This document shows positions 36,673-45,683 of a stretch of 45,683 nt of DNA, in pieces (within the stretch, counting starts at the first letter, position 1; each line of letters opens with the position of its first letter). The DNA is from Candidatus Bathyarchaeota archaeon B26-2 (lineage in GTDB: Archaea; Thermoproteota; Bathyarchaeia; Bathyarchaeales; B26-1). Made by a program: the position numbers and the translations under genes. Location: assembly GCA_001593935.1 (NCBI GenBank), contig LUCE01000009.1, forward strand, positions 1-45,683. The letters run 5' to 3'. The notes under the pieces were generated by a model. That model was not told the DNA's origin. It saw nothing but the letters and a program-made list of their open reading frames with translations, and ran no database searches.

Positions 36673-36867
36673 TTAGCGGGCTCTCTCTTCCTTCCCGTAG
36701 TAACTTGTCCACTTGAACTTGCGAGAGTCTCTCCTGAGCTTTAGGGAGCTCTTCCTACACTTACTCGAGCAGAACCAGAGTATCGAACCGTCGTTTCTGA
36801 CGTACATTATCCCTGTTCCGGGTGGGAACTCGTATCCGCAGAATGAGCATCGTCTAGGCCTCGGCAT
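36673..36867 (-). CDS. rpl24e: 50S ribosomal protein L24e
   Basis: [50 protein letters not shown]. Confidence 0.95.
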   Translation of the reverse strand: MPRPRRCSFCGYEFPPGTGIMYVRNDGSILWFCSSKCRKSSLKLRRDSRKFKWTSYYGKEERAR

Positions 36868-37014
36868 CCCTTTGACCTACCTTCCTCCTTGGAGCATCCC
36901 TACTGATTTCTACACGGTCAAATATTAACATTTTCGATGGAGCTAGAGTGAAAGGTGGAGAACTCGCCAACCTTAAATATACTTACATAGTCAGAGTCTG
37001 ATGAGGAGCATAAA

Positions 37015-39291
37015 ATGAACCGTAGGGCACCCTATCTGGACCCAAGTCTCCCAGTTGAGGTTAGGGTTAAAGACCTGCTCAAACACATGACCGTGGAGGA
37101 GAAAGTAGCCCAGCTAGGCTCCGTCTGGGCTCCAGACCTCATGGAGAACGGAAGTTTCTCCAGAGTTAAGGCTGAGAGGCTTCTAAGGCATGGAATCGGC
37201 CAAGTAAGCCGGATCTCTGGAAGTCGAGGGATCGACCCAAAGAGGGCGGCTGAGACCGCGAACAAGATTCAAAAGTTCTTGATAGAGAAGACGAGGCTCG
37301 GTATACCAGCCATAATCCACGAGGAATGCCTGAGCGGGTTCATGGCGTTTGGGGCTACGACCTTTCCTCAAGCTATAGGCTTAGCCAGCACATGGAACCC
37401 AGACCTCCTAGAGAGGGTTACCTTCGCGATAAGGTCGCAGATGAGGACTGTTGGGGCTCATCAGGGGCTCTCACCCGTCTTGGATGTCTCGAGAGACCCG
37501 AGGTGGGGGAGAACCGAGGAGACCTTCGGGGAGGATCCATACCTCGTCGCTCGAATGGGACTCGCTTATATCAGAGGACTTCAAGGAACAGACCTTAGGA
37601 AGGGCGTAATAGCGACCCCAAAACACTTTGCTGCCCACGGTTTCCCTGAGGGCGGTAGGAACCTCGCTTCGGTCCACGTGTCCCCGAGGGAGTTGAGGGA
37701 GGTCTTCCTCTTTCCATTCGAGGTGGCTGTTAGGGAGGCTGGAGCCTCTTCCCTCATGAATGCTTACCACGAGATAGACGGCGTCCCGTGTGCGGCCTCT
37801 AGAGCGCTCTTAACCGAGATACTTAGAGGGGAGTGGGGGTTCGGGGGATTCGTAGTCTCAGACTACGGCTCTATAAGGATGCTTGAAACGTTTCACCACG
37901 TCGCCGCCGACGCTACAGAAGCCGCCATCACAGCCCTAGAAGCCGGCATAGACGTTGAACTGCCAAAAGCAGACTGCTACGGAGAGCCTCTCATAAAAGC
38001 TGTGAAGGAAGGAACGATCTCCGAAGCGGTGCTGGACGAGGCGGTCTCTAGAGTCTTGAGGGCAAAGTTCCAGATAGGCATCTTCGAGGAGCCATACGTC
38101 GAGGTTGAAACTGTCCCCAAAACCTTAGACTCGCCGAATGATAGGGCTTTAGCCCTCCAAGCTGCAAGACAGTCAATAGTTCTCCTCAAGAATGACGGAA
38201 TACTCCCCCTGGACAAAGCTGTTGGCTCTATAGCCGTCGTCGGGCCGAACGCCGCCACACCTAGAAATCTCTTGGGTGACTACAGTTACACGGCTCACTT
38301 AAGATGCGAAGAGGTCGCAGTCCCCGTAGTTAGCATCCTAGAGGGCATAAGGAGAAAGGTCTCTCCGACGACCAAGATACACTACGCGAAAGGCTGCGAG
38401 GTCTCCAACAGGTCTAAGGACGGCTTTGAGGAGGCATTAGAAGCAGCTGAAAAGTCTGAGGTTGTGGTCGCCGTCGTCGGTGAGAGGTCCGGGCTCTCGC
38501 CCATCGACGTCACGGGTGAAGGTAGGGACAGCGCCAACTTGAGGCTTCCAGGGGTCCAAGAGGACCTCTTGAAGGCCTTGCATGAGGTTGGTAAGCCCCT
38601 TGTGGTTGTCTTGGTGAACGGAAGGCCTCTCTCCCTAAGATGGGTCGCCGAGAACTCTTCAGCCTTAATCGAGGCATGGTTCCCCGGCGAAGAGGGAGGG
38701 AACGCCGTGGCGGATGTCCTCTTCGGAGACTATAACCCCTCTGGAAAGCTGCCGGTCTCCTTCCCGCAGGAGGTCGGCCAGATACCAGTCTATTACTGTA
38801 GGAGGCCGTCCTCGTTCAGGGACTACGTCTTCACCAGTTCTAGGCCTCTCTTTCCATTCGGCCACGGCTTGAGCTACACTCGGTTCGAGTACAGCAATCT
38901 CACCATAGAACCTAAGGAGGTTAACCCTTCAGGGAGTGTCGAGATAAGCCTCAAGGTTAAGAACGTCGGAGGCGTAGAAGGAGATGAGGTTGTCCAGCTA
39001 TACGTACGAGACGATGTCTCCAGCATGTCAAGGCCTCTCAAGGAGTTGAAGGGCTTCCAACGGTTGAATCTTAAGCCAGAGGAAGAGAAGACCGTGGTCT
39101 TTAGACTTTACATGGACCAGCTCTCCTTCTATGACCGCTACATGAGGCTCGTGGTGGAGCCTGGAACGTACACGGTGATGGTTGGTTCCTCCTCAGAGGA
39201 TATACGGCTGACTGGAAAGTTCGAGGTTGTGGGAAGGGTCAGAGCAATACCGCCTAGGAGGAGATACTTCAGCGAAGTATCGGTTGGTTAA
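37015..39291 (+). CDS. glycoside hydrolase family 3 (beta-glucosidase/beta-xylosidase type)
   Basis: DVSRDPRWGRTEETFGEDPYLV, ATPKHFAAHG, GGFVVSDYGSI, C-terminal fibronectin III-like domain. Confidence 0.93.
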   Translation: MNRRAPYLDPSLPVEVRVKDLLKHMTVEEKVAQLGSVWAPDLMENGSFSRVKAERLLRHGIGQVSRISGSRGIDPKRAAETANKIQKFLIEKTRLGIPAIIHEECLSGFMAFGATTFPQAIGLASTWNPDLLERVTFAIRSQMRTVGAHQGLSPVLDVSRDPRWGRTEETFGEDPYLVARMGLAYIRGLQGTDLRKGVIATPKHFAAHGFPEGGRNLASVHVSPRELREVFLFPFEVAVREAGASSLMNAYHEIDGVPCAASRALLTEILRGEWGFGGFVVSDYGSIRMLETFHHVAADATEAAITALEAGIDVELPKADCYGEPLIKAVKEGTISEAVLDEAVSRVLRAKFQIGIFEEPYVEVETVPKTLDSPNDRALALQAARQSIVLLKNDGILPLDKAVGSIAVVGPNAATPRNLLGDYSYTAHLRCEEVAVPVVSILEGIRRKVSPTTKIHYAKGCEVSNRSKDGFEEALEAAEKSEVVVAVVGERSGLSPIDVTGEGRDSANLRLPGVQEDLLKALHEVGKPLVVVLVNGRPLSLRWVAENSSALIEAWFPGEEGGNAVADVLFGDYNPSGKLPVSFPQEVGQIPVYYCRRPSSFRDYVFTSSRPLFPFGHGLSYTRFEYSNLTIEPKEVNPSGSVEISLKVKNVGGVEGDEVVQLYVRDDVSSMSRPLKELKGFQRLNLKPEEEKTVVFRLYMDQLSFYDRYMRLVVEPGTYTVMVGSSSEDIRLTGKFEVVGRVRAIPPRRRYFSEVSVG

Positions 39292-39395
39292 AAACGTCCT
39301 CTCTGAGGCTCTTCTATCGTTTCTCTCCCTGACACAATGGCGCCTATCCTTGAACGGTTAAAGCCTCAAATAATAGTTTTTAGAGAGAGTATCCT

Positions 39396-40007
39396 ATGGA
39401 TGATTTCCTCGGCCTCCTAGCTATGATGGCTCCGAGTCTACTGAAGGGGGTCATATCCCTCTTCATAATCGTGGACCCCCTCGGGAACATCCCCATATTC
39501 ATAAGCCTAACCAAAGAGATGGACGAGAACCAGAAGAGAAGAACATTCCACACGGCGACGGTCGTGGGGTTGATACTCTTGATGGCCTTCGCCTTGACCG
39601 GCCAACACCTCTTGATCTTCTTCGGGATATCCGTGTATAGCTTTATGGTTGCCGGAGGAATTCTACTCCTAATAATAGCCATACGCCTCCTCATGGCTGG
39701 CGGTTGGGAGGAGGGACCTACCTCGCCCGAGAGCGTCGGCGCAGTTCCCATAGCCTGCCCCCTCCTTGTTGGGCCTGGAGCCATAACCACGACGATCCTA
39801 ACTTTACAGGAGGCTGGGATCGTTGTGACCACGTTCTCGGTGGTCATCATATTTGCCATCGTGTGGCTCATCCTAAACTTCATCGACCCCATCTACAGAT
39901 TCCTCGGGAGGGTTGGCTCCTTGGTGATCTCGAGGGTCATGGCTCTCTTCATAGCGGCCATAGCCATCCAATACATAATCGGAGGAATAGAGCACCTCAT
40001 TGCATGA
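39396..40007 (+). CDS. MarC family integral membrane protein
   Basis: LFIIVDPLGNIPIFISLTKEM, PIACPLLVGPGAITTTI, RVMALFIAAIAIQYIIGGIEH. Confidence 0.92.
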   Translation: MDDFLGLLAMMAPSLLKGVISLFIIVDPLGNIPIFISLTKEMDENQKRRTFHTATVVGLILLMAFALTGQHLLIFFGISVYSFMVAGGILLLIIAIRLLMAGGWEEGPTSPESVGAVPIACPLLVGPGAITTTILTLQEAGIVVTTFSVVIIFAIVWLILNFIDPIYRFLGRVGSLVISRVMALFIAAIAIQYIIGGIEHLIA

Positions 40008-40186
40008 TGACCTCTCGCTATTATGCTGTTTAGTCAAGAGAAGATGTTTTCTCATAGAAAATCAGATCAAAGAAGGTTTAGGCCTCACAAGTTGCAATAG
40101 AGAGACGCTGTGGGCCTCCAATGAAACACGGGGTCACCCATAGAGGGACGCCCCACATCAAACCAAAAAGGGAGGAGAAAAAGAAG

Positions 40187-40462
40187 ATGCCTAAACCAGG
40201 CTACACAGCCATAACGGTCAGCCTCAGCTTGAAGCAACCTCTCAAAGAGACCATGAAGGCTCTCGGATACGGAAGTGTGCCAGCCTTAATCAACGACCTA
40301 CTCAACCGGTACCAGTACCAAAAACAACGGAGGGCTCTCACAACTTCCACAAACGGGCTTCACAGAAAACCACAAAATAATTTCCTTCAACAAAAACAAG
40401 GGAAGATTACAGGAAATCGTAAGTGTCTTTTGGTGCGGTCGCCGGGATTTGAACCCGGGTAG
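40187..40462 (+). CDS. small RHH-like protein abutting a tRNA gene (C-terminus reads antisense into the tRNA)
   Basis: PGYTAITVSLSLKQPLKETMKALGYGSVPALINDLLNRY; RBS ggaggag about 10 nt before ATG 40187; the ORF tail SPGFEPG is the antisense of the tRNA T-arm. Confidence 0.5.
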   Translation: MPKPGYTAITVSLSLKQPLKETMKALGYGSVPALINDLLNRYQYQKQRRALTTSTNGLHRKPQNNFLQQKQGKITGNRKCLLVRSPGFEPG

Positions 40463-40526
40463 CAGGCTTGGAAGGCTTACTCCGCCTCGGGCGTCTGAGT
40501 CCTAGACCAGACTAGACCACGACCGC
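40434..40526 (-). tRNA. tRNA-Gly(TCC) with 18-nt intron at 40477-40494 (position 29/30); encoded CCA at 40431-40433
   Basis: Acceptor GCGGTCG/CGACCGC, T-arm CCGGG-TTCAAAT-CCCGG, D-arm GTCT...GGAC, anticodon loop CTTCCAA. After intron removal the anticodon stem CAGGC/GCCTG is perfect and the mature tRNA is 75 nt. Confidence 0.95.
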
Positions 40527-40672
40527 GCGTATCTTCTGCGAGAAGATTTAGGTTTTGTTGGGATTAAAAACTTTATGGATGAGAGGTTACTCTCGATGGA
40601 CTAAGCTTATTTGGTCCTCCGAATGATCATTATTGAGGATCGTCCTTTAGTTCCGGGTCTGGAGGCCTTCTG

Positions 40673-40975
40673 ATGAGTTTGGGTGCTGGGGAACGCGCTT
40701 TAAGAGTGTTGAGGGAGGAAATGGCTCGAGTTACCTTGGAGATAGTTAGGCTTTGCGGTAGGAGGCTTATGCTGGCCGGGAGGATCGGCGAGGTTAAGGC
40801 CGGTCTGGGGCTCCCGCTGGAGAATAGGAGGGTGGAGGAGGGTCTGAGACGTATGATAATAGAGGAGTGTAGGCTTCTAGGTTTGAGCGAGGAGTTTGGA
40901 ACCGGCCTCCTAGACTTACTCATAGAAGAGTCTAAAAAAGTTCAGAGGAAGATACTCGAAAAGGGAAGAGAGTGA
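40673..40975 (+). CDS. chorismate mutase (AroQ type)
   Basis: LREEMARVTLEIVRLCGRRLMLAGRIGEVKAGLGLPLENRRVEEGL...: three-helix AroQ pattern, followed by TyrA. Confidence 0.85.
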   Translation: MSLGAGERALRVLREEMARVTLEIVRLCGRRLMLAGRIGEVKAGLGLPLENRRVEEGLRRMIIEECRLLGLSEEFGTGLLDLLIEESKKVQRKILEKGRE

Positions 40976-40986
40976 GGCGGTAAAAC

Positions 40987-41865
40987 TTGAGGGTCGCCGT
41001 TATAGGCGGGGCTGGGAGGATGGGCCGATGGCTCGTGAAGCACTTCCTCAACCAAGGACACGAGCTGACGATCTCCGACCCCCGGTTAGATGATGCCAGA
41101 GCATTCGCCAAGCATGTTGGAGCCGAAGTTGCAGCCAGTAACATAGATGCCGTGAAGGACGCCGACCTCGTCTCGGTCTCAGTCCCAATCGAGGTTACGC
41201 CCAAGGTCCTAATGGAGATCGCTCCAAGCCTCAAAGAGAACACAAAGTTCGTGGAGATAGCGTCCCTCAAATCTCATATCCTCCCGATTCTCAAAGAGAT
41301 CGCGGAGAGCAGAGGCGTGAGAACGATCTCGGTCCACCCACTCTTCGGCCCGGGAGTCCAGAGGCTCTCGGATGAGCGGATAGCCCTAATCCCGGTGTCG
41401 GAGTTGGAAGCGGAGACTGAGGAGGCTAGGAGGCTCTTCCCCGGAGCCGAGATAATCCCGGTTGATGCTGAGACCCATGACCGCGCGATGGCCCTAACGC
41501 TCTCGGTGCCCCATTTCATCAACATAGCCTTCGCCTCGCTCCTCGGCGAGGAGAACCTAAAACTCCTCAAGAGGTTGGGTGGGACGACCTTCACCCTCCA
41601 GCTCATACTGAGCGAAGGCGTGATGAGTGAGGACCCGCATCTATACGCTTCGATCCAGATGAATAACGACTACACAGTCCGATACCTCGATAGGCTCCTC
41701 ACTAGGATGAAGACCATCAAAGATATGATCGCCAGAGGAGACGAGGAGGCCTTCACCAACCTCTACAACGTGGCGCGCGCACAACTCTCCAGAGACGAGG
41801 CCTTCAAGGACGCCTACGAGAGGATGTATCGGCTCCTAGGGGTGATGAAGGCTTGTCAAACATAA
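40987..41865 (+). CDS. tyrA: prephenate dehydrogenase
   Basis: VAVIGGAGRMGRWLVKHFLNQGHELTISD, VEIASLKSH, SVHPLFGPGVQ. Confidence 0.9.
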   Translation: MRVAVIGGAGRMGRWLVKHFLNQGHELTISDPRLDDARAFAKHVGAEVAASNIDAVKDADLVSVSVPIEVTPKVLMEIAPSLKENTKFVEIASLKSHILPILKEIAESRGVRTISVHPLFGPGVQRLSDERIALIPVSELEAETEEARRLFPGAEIIPVDAETHDRAMALTLSVPHFINIAFASLLGEENLKLLKRLGGTTFTLQLILSEGVMSEDPHLYASIQMNNDYTVRYLDRLLTRMKTIKDMIARGDEEAFTNLYNVARAQLSRDEAFKDAYERMYRLLGVMKACQT

Positions 41866-41896
41866 ACCTATATTCTCTTGGAGCCGGTAGCGTCTC

Positions 41897-42667
41897 ATGA
41901 AGGTCTCCAAACTCAACCCCCGACTGGAGTCAACCTTCTGGGAGCACATCACCCAAGATGTACCTCACTACTTCTTCTTCATCTCGGACATGAAGCATGA
42001 GAGAGCCGTAACCGAGGTATGGCTTGCCCTAGACGATGAGAACGGAATCAGAGGGCTAATGCTCATATACCGGGGTAGAATCGTCCAGTTGAGGGGCAGC
42101 ATAGAAGCCGTGAGGGTTCTCCTCGACAGGTTGACGCTCAAAGAGGGCGAGGTCACAGGGGAGCCAGAACACAGGGTTCTGATCATGGAAAGGTTCCGTG
42201 TGGAGGCCAGCTCCGAGCTCACCCTGATGGCTCTCAGGAGGGGAGAGGAGACACCGCAGGTTAGGCATAGAGTCCACAGGCTCTCATCTGCTGAGGCTGG
42301 TTATATAGCCCACCTAATGAGGGTTGGAGACCCGGTGTGGTGGGGCCAAGTGACGGTGGAGAGGATAGCTGAGAGGCTCAATGAACGCTTATGGCTTGGG
42401 GTGAGGGCCGATGGACGGCTCGTCTCCGCCGGAGGGGCGATGGTCGATGATTGGGCCGGCCTCATAACGACGGTGGTCACCCACCCCTCTTATAGGGGTA
42501 GGGGCTACGCAACCTCCATAGTCTCCGCCTTGGTTAGAGAGATTCTGGAGAGGTCTAGGCTGGCCTTGATCTACGTAAGGAGCGATAACCTGCCCGCGTT
42601 GAGGGTATACCACAAGGTTGGGTTCAAGCCATGTAGAGAGTATTTCATGGCTAGAGTAAGAGGTTGA
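41897..42667 (+). CDS. GNAT family N-acetyltransferase
   Basis: TTVVTHPSYRGRGYATSIVSALVREILERSRLALIYVRSDNLPALRVYHKVGFKP. Confidence 0.9.
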   Translation: MKVSKLNPRLESTFWEHITQDVPHYFFFISDMKHERAVTEVWLALDDENGIRGLMLIYRGRIVQLRGSIEAVRVLLDRLTLKEGEVTGEPEHRVLIMERFRVEASSELTLMALRRGEETPQVRHRVHRLSSAEAGYIAHLMRVGDPVWWGQVTVERIAERLNERLWLGVRADGRLVSAGGAMVDDWAGLITTVVTHPSYRGRGYATSIVSALVREILERSRLALIYVRSDNLPALRVYHKVGFKPCREYFMARVRG

Positions 42668-42670
42668 GGT

Positions 42671-43063
42671 TTACTCCTTCATCTTTATCAAGGTGTTTGT
42701 GCTCAAGACCGATGGAAGTTTCCTGATTTCGTCAACTCTCCTGTTCAGCTCCTCGATCGTGTAGGCTTGGATGAAGGCCGCTATATCATAGTCGCCTGAG
42801 ACCTCAAAAGTCTTCTCGGCTATCCTTCTAACCTTGGACGCTGCTTCACCGGTCTTGGTAGGCTCGGTCTTGATTAGGACTATGCCTTCAACCTCGGCAG
42901 TCGTCTCGACGGTGAACCTCCTTATCACGCCCTTATCGAGAAGGCTCTTGATCCTTCTTCTGACCGCGCCCTCGCTCAGCCCGACCTCCTCAGCTATCCG
43001 CACGTACTTGGCTCTGGAGTTCCCGCGGAGTATCCGTAGAATCTTGAGGTCTATCTCGTCCAT
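42671..43063 (-). CDS. Lrp/AsnC family transcriptional regulator
   Basis: MDEIDLKILRILRGNSRAKYVRIAEEVGLSEGAVRRRIKSLLDKGVIRRFTVE plus RAM-type C-terminal domain. Confidence 0.93.
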   Translation of the reverse strand: MDEIDLKILRILRGNSRAKYVRIAEEVGLSEGAVRRRIKSLLDKGVIRRFTVETTAEVEGIVLIKTEPTKTGEAASKVRRIAEKTFEVSGDYDIAAFIQAYTIEELNRRVDEIRKLPSVLSTNTLIKMKE

Positions 43064-43143
43064 AATCCAGCCGCACCTCAAGCGGAGTCTATACGAAATC
43101 CGTAACTATGATCTGCCGGGGGTAGTTATATTTTTTGAGAGGC

Positions 43144-44058
43144 TTATACTTCGATGAAGGATGCTCCTATTCGTTCTGTGCCGCCGCGCCATCCGTCCCT
43201 TGCGTTGTAGTAGACTATGTTCTTCCCTTCATAGTTGAAAACTACGTCCAGTTGGTAGACCATCGCCCTCTTCCATCCCTCCGTAGGAGCTATTATGGGG
43301 TTATAAGGCGCGTCTACCCACTCGACGCCGTCGCTAGACACCATAACGTTTATGGCCGACCTGCTCCTTCCCTCATCATCCTTGTATATCCCATTGTTGA
43401 ACCCTAGAAAGGCATAATCCCAAATGAAAACCTTGAGGGCTCCTGCGCCAAAGTTCCTGTAAGGCACCCTCCTATCAGGCCTTATTATGGGTTCGCCGTA
43501 TTTCCTGTAGGGCCCGTATATGTCCTCAGCCTCAGCGAAGCTTACGTACTTGGGCTCCTCGTATCCGCAGTCATCAAACCACACGGTCCCACCAGAATAA
43601 TACAACCGATAGGTATCTCCGACCTTCAGAAGGCAGGGGTTCCTCACTTGGACGCATCTTCCCTCCGTCTCCCAGCTGAGTTCAGGTTCAAGGACTTCCT
43701 TCTCGTCAGACCATTTATCTAGGTCTCTACTCTCCCTGACGCATATTGTTGTGTTAGCTTCCCCATCTGCTTTGGTATAGAAGAGGTACCACGTTCCATC
43801 CTCCTTGTAGATGTACACGAGCCCGGCCCATCTGGCAAAATAATCGATAGTCTGCTCTAGGTTCCACTCTACGCCGTCCTCAGAGACGTAACGGTAGATC
43901 ACACCCCCACCGTGGGCGTACATGTGCCACCTCTCATCGTACTCTCCGGGCAGTATTATTTGGGGGTCCCCTATCACGTTGTGGGCTGGGGGTTCTATCA
44001 AAGGGTTCTGAGGGAAATCCCTCCATCTCTCAGGTCTCCAGTCGGGAATCTTCAACAT
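43144..44058 (-). CDS. glycosyl hydrolase, five-bladed beta-propeller (GH43/GH32-like)
   Basis: NVIGDPQIILPG, WYLFYTKADG, QVRNPCLLKVGDTYRLYYSGG, VEWVDAPYNPIIAPTEGWKRAMVYQLDVVF. Confidence 0.8.
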   Translation of the reverse strand: MLKIPDWRPERWRDFPQNPLIEPPAHNVIGDPQIILPGEYDERWHMYAHGGGVIYRYVSEDGVEWNLEQTIDYFARWAGLVYIYKEDGTWYLFYTKADGEANTTICVRESRDLDKWSDEKEVLEPELSWETEGRCVQVRNPCLLKVGDTYRLYYSGGTVWFDDCGYEEPKYVSFAEAEDIYGPYRKYGEPIIRPDRRVPYRNFGAGALKVFIWDYAFLGFNNGIYKDDEGRSRSAINVMVSSDGVEWVDAPYNPIIAPTEGWKRAMVYQLDVVFNYEGKNIVYYNARDGWRGGTERIGASFIEV

Positions 44059-44181
44059 CGCCGACTCGCTCCAGTCTTATCTCTCTACCATGTTAATAAA
44101 GTATGTTTTCGTTTCTGAAAGGGTATCCTTGAGCTCTTGTCATTTACGCCATACTTTCGGGTTGGGGGTTCTCGACCTAAG

Positions 44182-44198
44182 TTTACGATTTTCGTAAA
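44182..44198. promoter_or_regulatory. 17-bp inverted repeat upstream of the DapA-like gene promoter
   Basis: TTTACGA-TTT-TCGTAAA followed about 14 nt later by TATA-like aataaata. Confidence 0.5.
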
Positions 44199-44265
44199 TT
44201 ATGAACGAAAAAAATAAATATGGAACGTGACCAATCATCTCCAACAACGAGAGGAGAGTACGAGT

Positions 44266-45303
44266 ATGCACATCTTCGGTGGATGCTACACCGCATCCGT
44301 GACTCCCATGACCAAAGCTGGGAAGGTCGATTACGAAGGGTTGAGGAGGCTCGTCGAGTTCCAAGTTGAGGAGGGCGTAAGCGGAGTCCTAGCTGTTGGA
44401 ACGACCGGTGAAAGCCCCACACTCGGCTGGGACGAACATATAGACGTCATCAGGGAGGTTCACGAGCGAGTGGGGGAGAGAGGCCTAACGATAGCCGGGA
44501 CAGGAAGCAACTCGACCGAGGAGGCTCTAAAAGCGACGGAACATGCCGCAGACTTCGGGGTTCGATGCATACTCCTCGTAGACCCCTACTACAACGGGCC
44601 GAGCTCCCTAGAGATCAGGAAGGAATACATCGAACCGATAGCAAGCCGGTTCCCCGAGGTCCAAGTCATACCCTACGTGATCCCTGGTAGGACCGGAACC
44701 CAGCTTCTCCCACAAGACTTGGCTGTTCTCCACTCCAGCTACGAGAACGTCAAGGCAGTCAAGGAGGCGACGGGTAACCTTGAGAATATGAGGTTGACGA
44801 GGAGGCTCTGCGGGGAGGACTTCGACATACTCTCGGGAGACGATGACAAGACTTACACGATGATGACCGACCCCGAGATCGGGGCTAGAGGCGTGATCTC
44901 GGTAGCCTCAAACGTCGCCCCAAGAGCCGTCCAGAGGCTAACCCAATCCATCCTAGAAGGGAAGATGGATGAAGCGTCCCGTCTATACGACGCCCTTAAA
45001 CCCCTCTTCTCGATGGTGACGGTCAAGACGGAGGAGGAGACCCCGTACGGACCAGCGCTCTGCAAAGCGAGGAACCCCCTTCCATACAAGACTTTGATGA
45101 ACATCTTAGGGATGCCGTCCGGGCCGTGCAGGCGCCCACTGGGCAAGATGACCAAGAAGGGTTTAGATACGGTCTTGAAGACAATCAGAACGGTCTACGA
45201 GAGGAACCCAGAGATACTCGAGCCAATCGAGAGGTTCTTCGACGTAGACCTTGGAGAGCGGCTCTACAACGAGGAGAGCTGGAGAGGCCTAACATATGGT
45301 TAG
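44266..45303 (+). CDS. dapA: 4-hydroxy-tetrahydrodipicolinate synthase family (DapA-like)
   Basis: TASVTPMTKAGKVDYEGLRRLVEFQVEEGVSGVLAVGTTGESPTL, YVIPGRTGTQL, VKAVKEATGN. ATG at 44266 with gagaggag RBS. Confidence 0.88.
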   Translation: MHIFGGCYTASVTPMTKAGKVDYEGLRRLVEFQVEEGVSGVLAVGTTGESPTLGWDEHIDVIREVHERVGERGLTIAGTGSNSTEEALKATEHAADFGVRCILLVDPYYNGPSSLEIRKEYIEPIASRFPEVQVIPYVIPGRTGTQLLPQDLAVLHSSYENVKAVKEATGNLENMRLTRRLCGEDFDILSGDDDKTYTMMTDPEIGARGVISVASNVAPRAVQRLTQSILEGKMDEASRLYDALKPLFSMVTVKTEEETPYGPALCKARNPLPYKTLMNILGMPSGPCRRPLGKMTKKGLDTVLKTIRTVYERNPEILEPIERFFDVDLGERLYNEESWRGLTYG

Positions 45304-45683
45304 GATATGTGTGGCCGGCGCTACCGGTAGGATGGGAGGCACACTACTCAGGGAGGCTGTCTCCAGAGGCTTCGAGGTTGTAGGGGCGGTTGCAGCCCCC
45401 GATGACCCCAACGTAGGGCGGAGCTTAAGGGACGCCGGGGTCTGCGCCTCCGACGTCGTGATCAGGGGCCCATCTGGGATAAGGGAGGCCATCCGCGATG
45501 CCGACGTCTACCTGACCTTCACAACACCCGCAGCTGAGGTTAAGAACCTCCCTGTCGTCGCAAGTCTCGGCTGTCGCATAGTTATGGGGACTACCGGCTT
45601 CACGGATGACCAGATGAGGATAGTTAAGGAAGCCGTCTCCAGCAAGGTTCCAGCCGTCTTCGCGCCGAACTTCGCCCTTGGAG
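45296..45683 (+). CDS. dapB: 4-hydroxy-tetrahydrodipicolinate reductase, truncated by the right edge (not in ORF track)
   Basis: ATG at 45296 overlaps the dapA stop; MVRICVAGATGRMGGTLLREAVSRGFEVVGAVAAPDDPNVG...DVYLTFTTPAAE...IVMGTTGFTDDQM...APNFALG. Confidence 0.92.
   Translation, partial: MVRICVAGATGRMGGTLLREAVSRGFEVVGAVAAPDDPNVGRSLRDAGVCASDVVIRGPSGIREAIRDADVYLTFTTPAAEVKNLPVVASLGCRIVMGTTGFTDDQMRIVKEAVSSKVPAVFAPNFALG

Noticed and set aside
40622-40631. AATGATCATT palindrome upstream of chorismate mutase
   Set aside because: 10-bp AT-rich palindrome is expected by chance at this window size; no supporting copies.
1-45683. CRISPR arrays, rRNA genes, transposases, integrases, toxin-antitoxin operons, BGCs
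   Set aside because: Looked for regular repeats, transposase/integrase and rRNA signatures in the sequence and ORF list; none seen.

Overview
The window is archaeal chromosomal DNA. It looks like an uncultured Bathyarchaeia/TACK-type genome, but that placement is inferred from gene content only. Most of it is ordinary cellular genes: RadA, RqcH/NEMF, dihydroorotase, EndoQ, EndoV, SepRS, translin, L24e, chorismate mutase/TyrA, DapA/DapB, and sugar-metabolism genes (GH3, GH43-like, RhaI-like, DUF4432, an RGP/UAM-like glycosyltransferase, two sulfatase-fold proteins). An accessory-looking island at about 12.1-18.4 kb carries several ribbon-helix-helix proteins, an orphan phage portal-like protein, a Cys-HTH protein, a coiled-coil surface protein and a pilin-like protein. 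The most interesting observations are: (1) an ArsR-HTH + ATP-cone + NrdD-like + Zn-ribbon protein that lacks both the glycyl-radical glycine and the expected catalytic cysteine, so it is possibly an RNR-derived nucleotide-sensing regulator; (2) a tRNA-Gly(TCC) with an 18-nt intron at non-canonical position 29/30 and a perfect bulge-helix-bulge motif; (3) an Alba gene at the left edge, absent from the ORF track, with an in-frame TGA inside an otherwise intact reading frame; (4) the orphan portal protein with RHH genes and palindromic operator-like sites. All family calls were made by eye from motifs; no database search was run.
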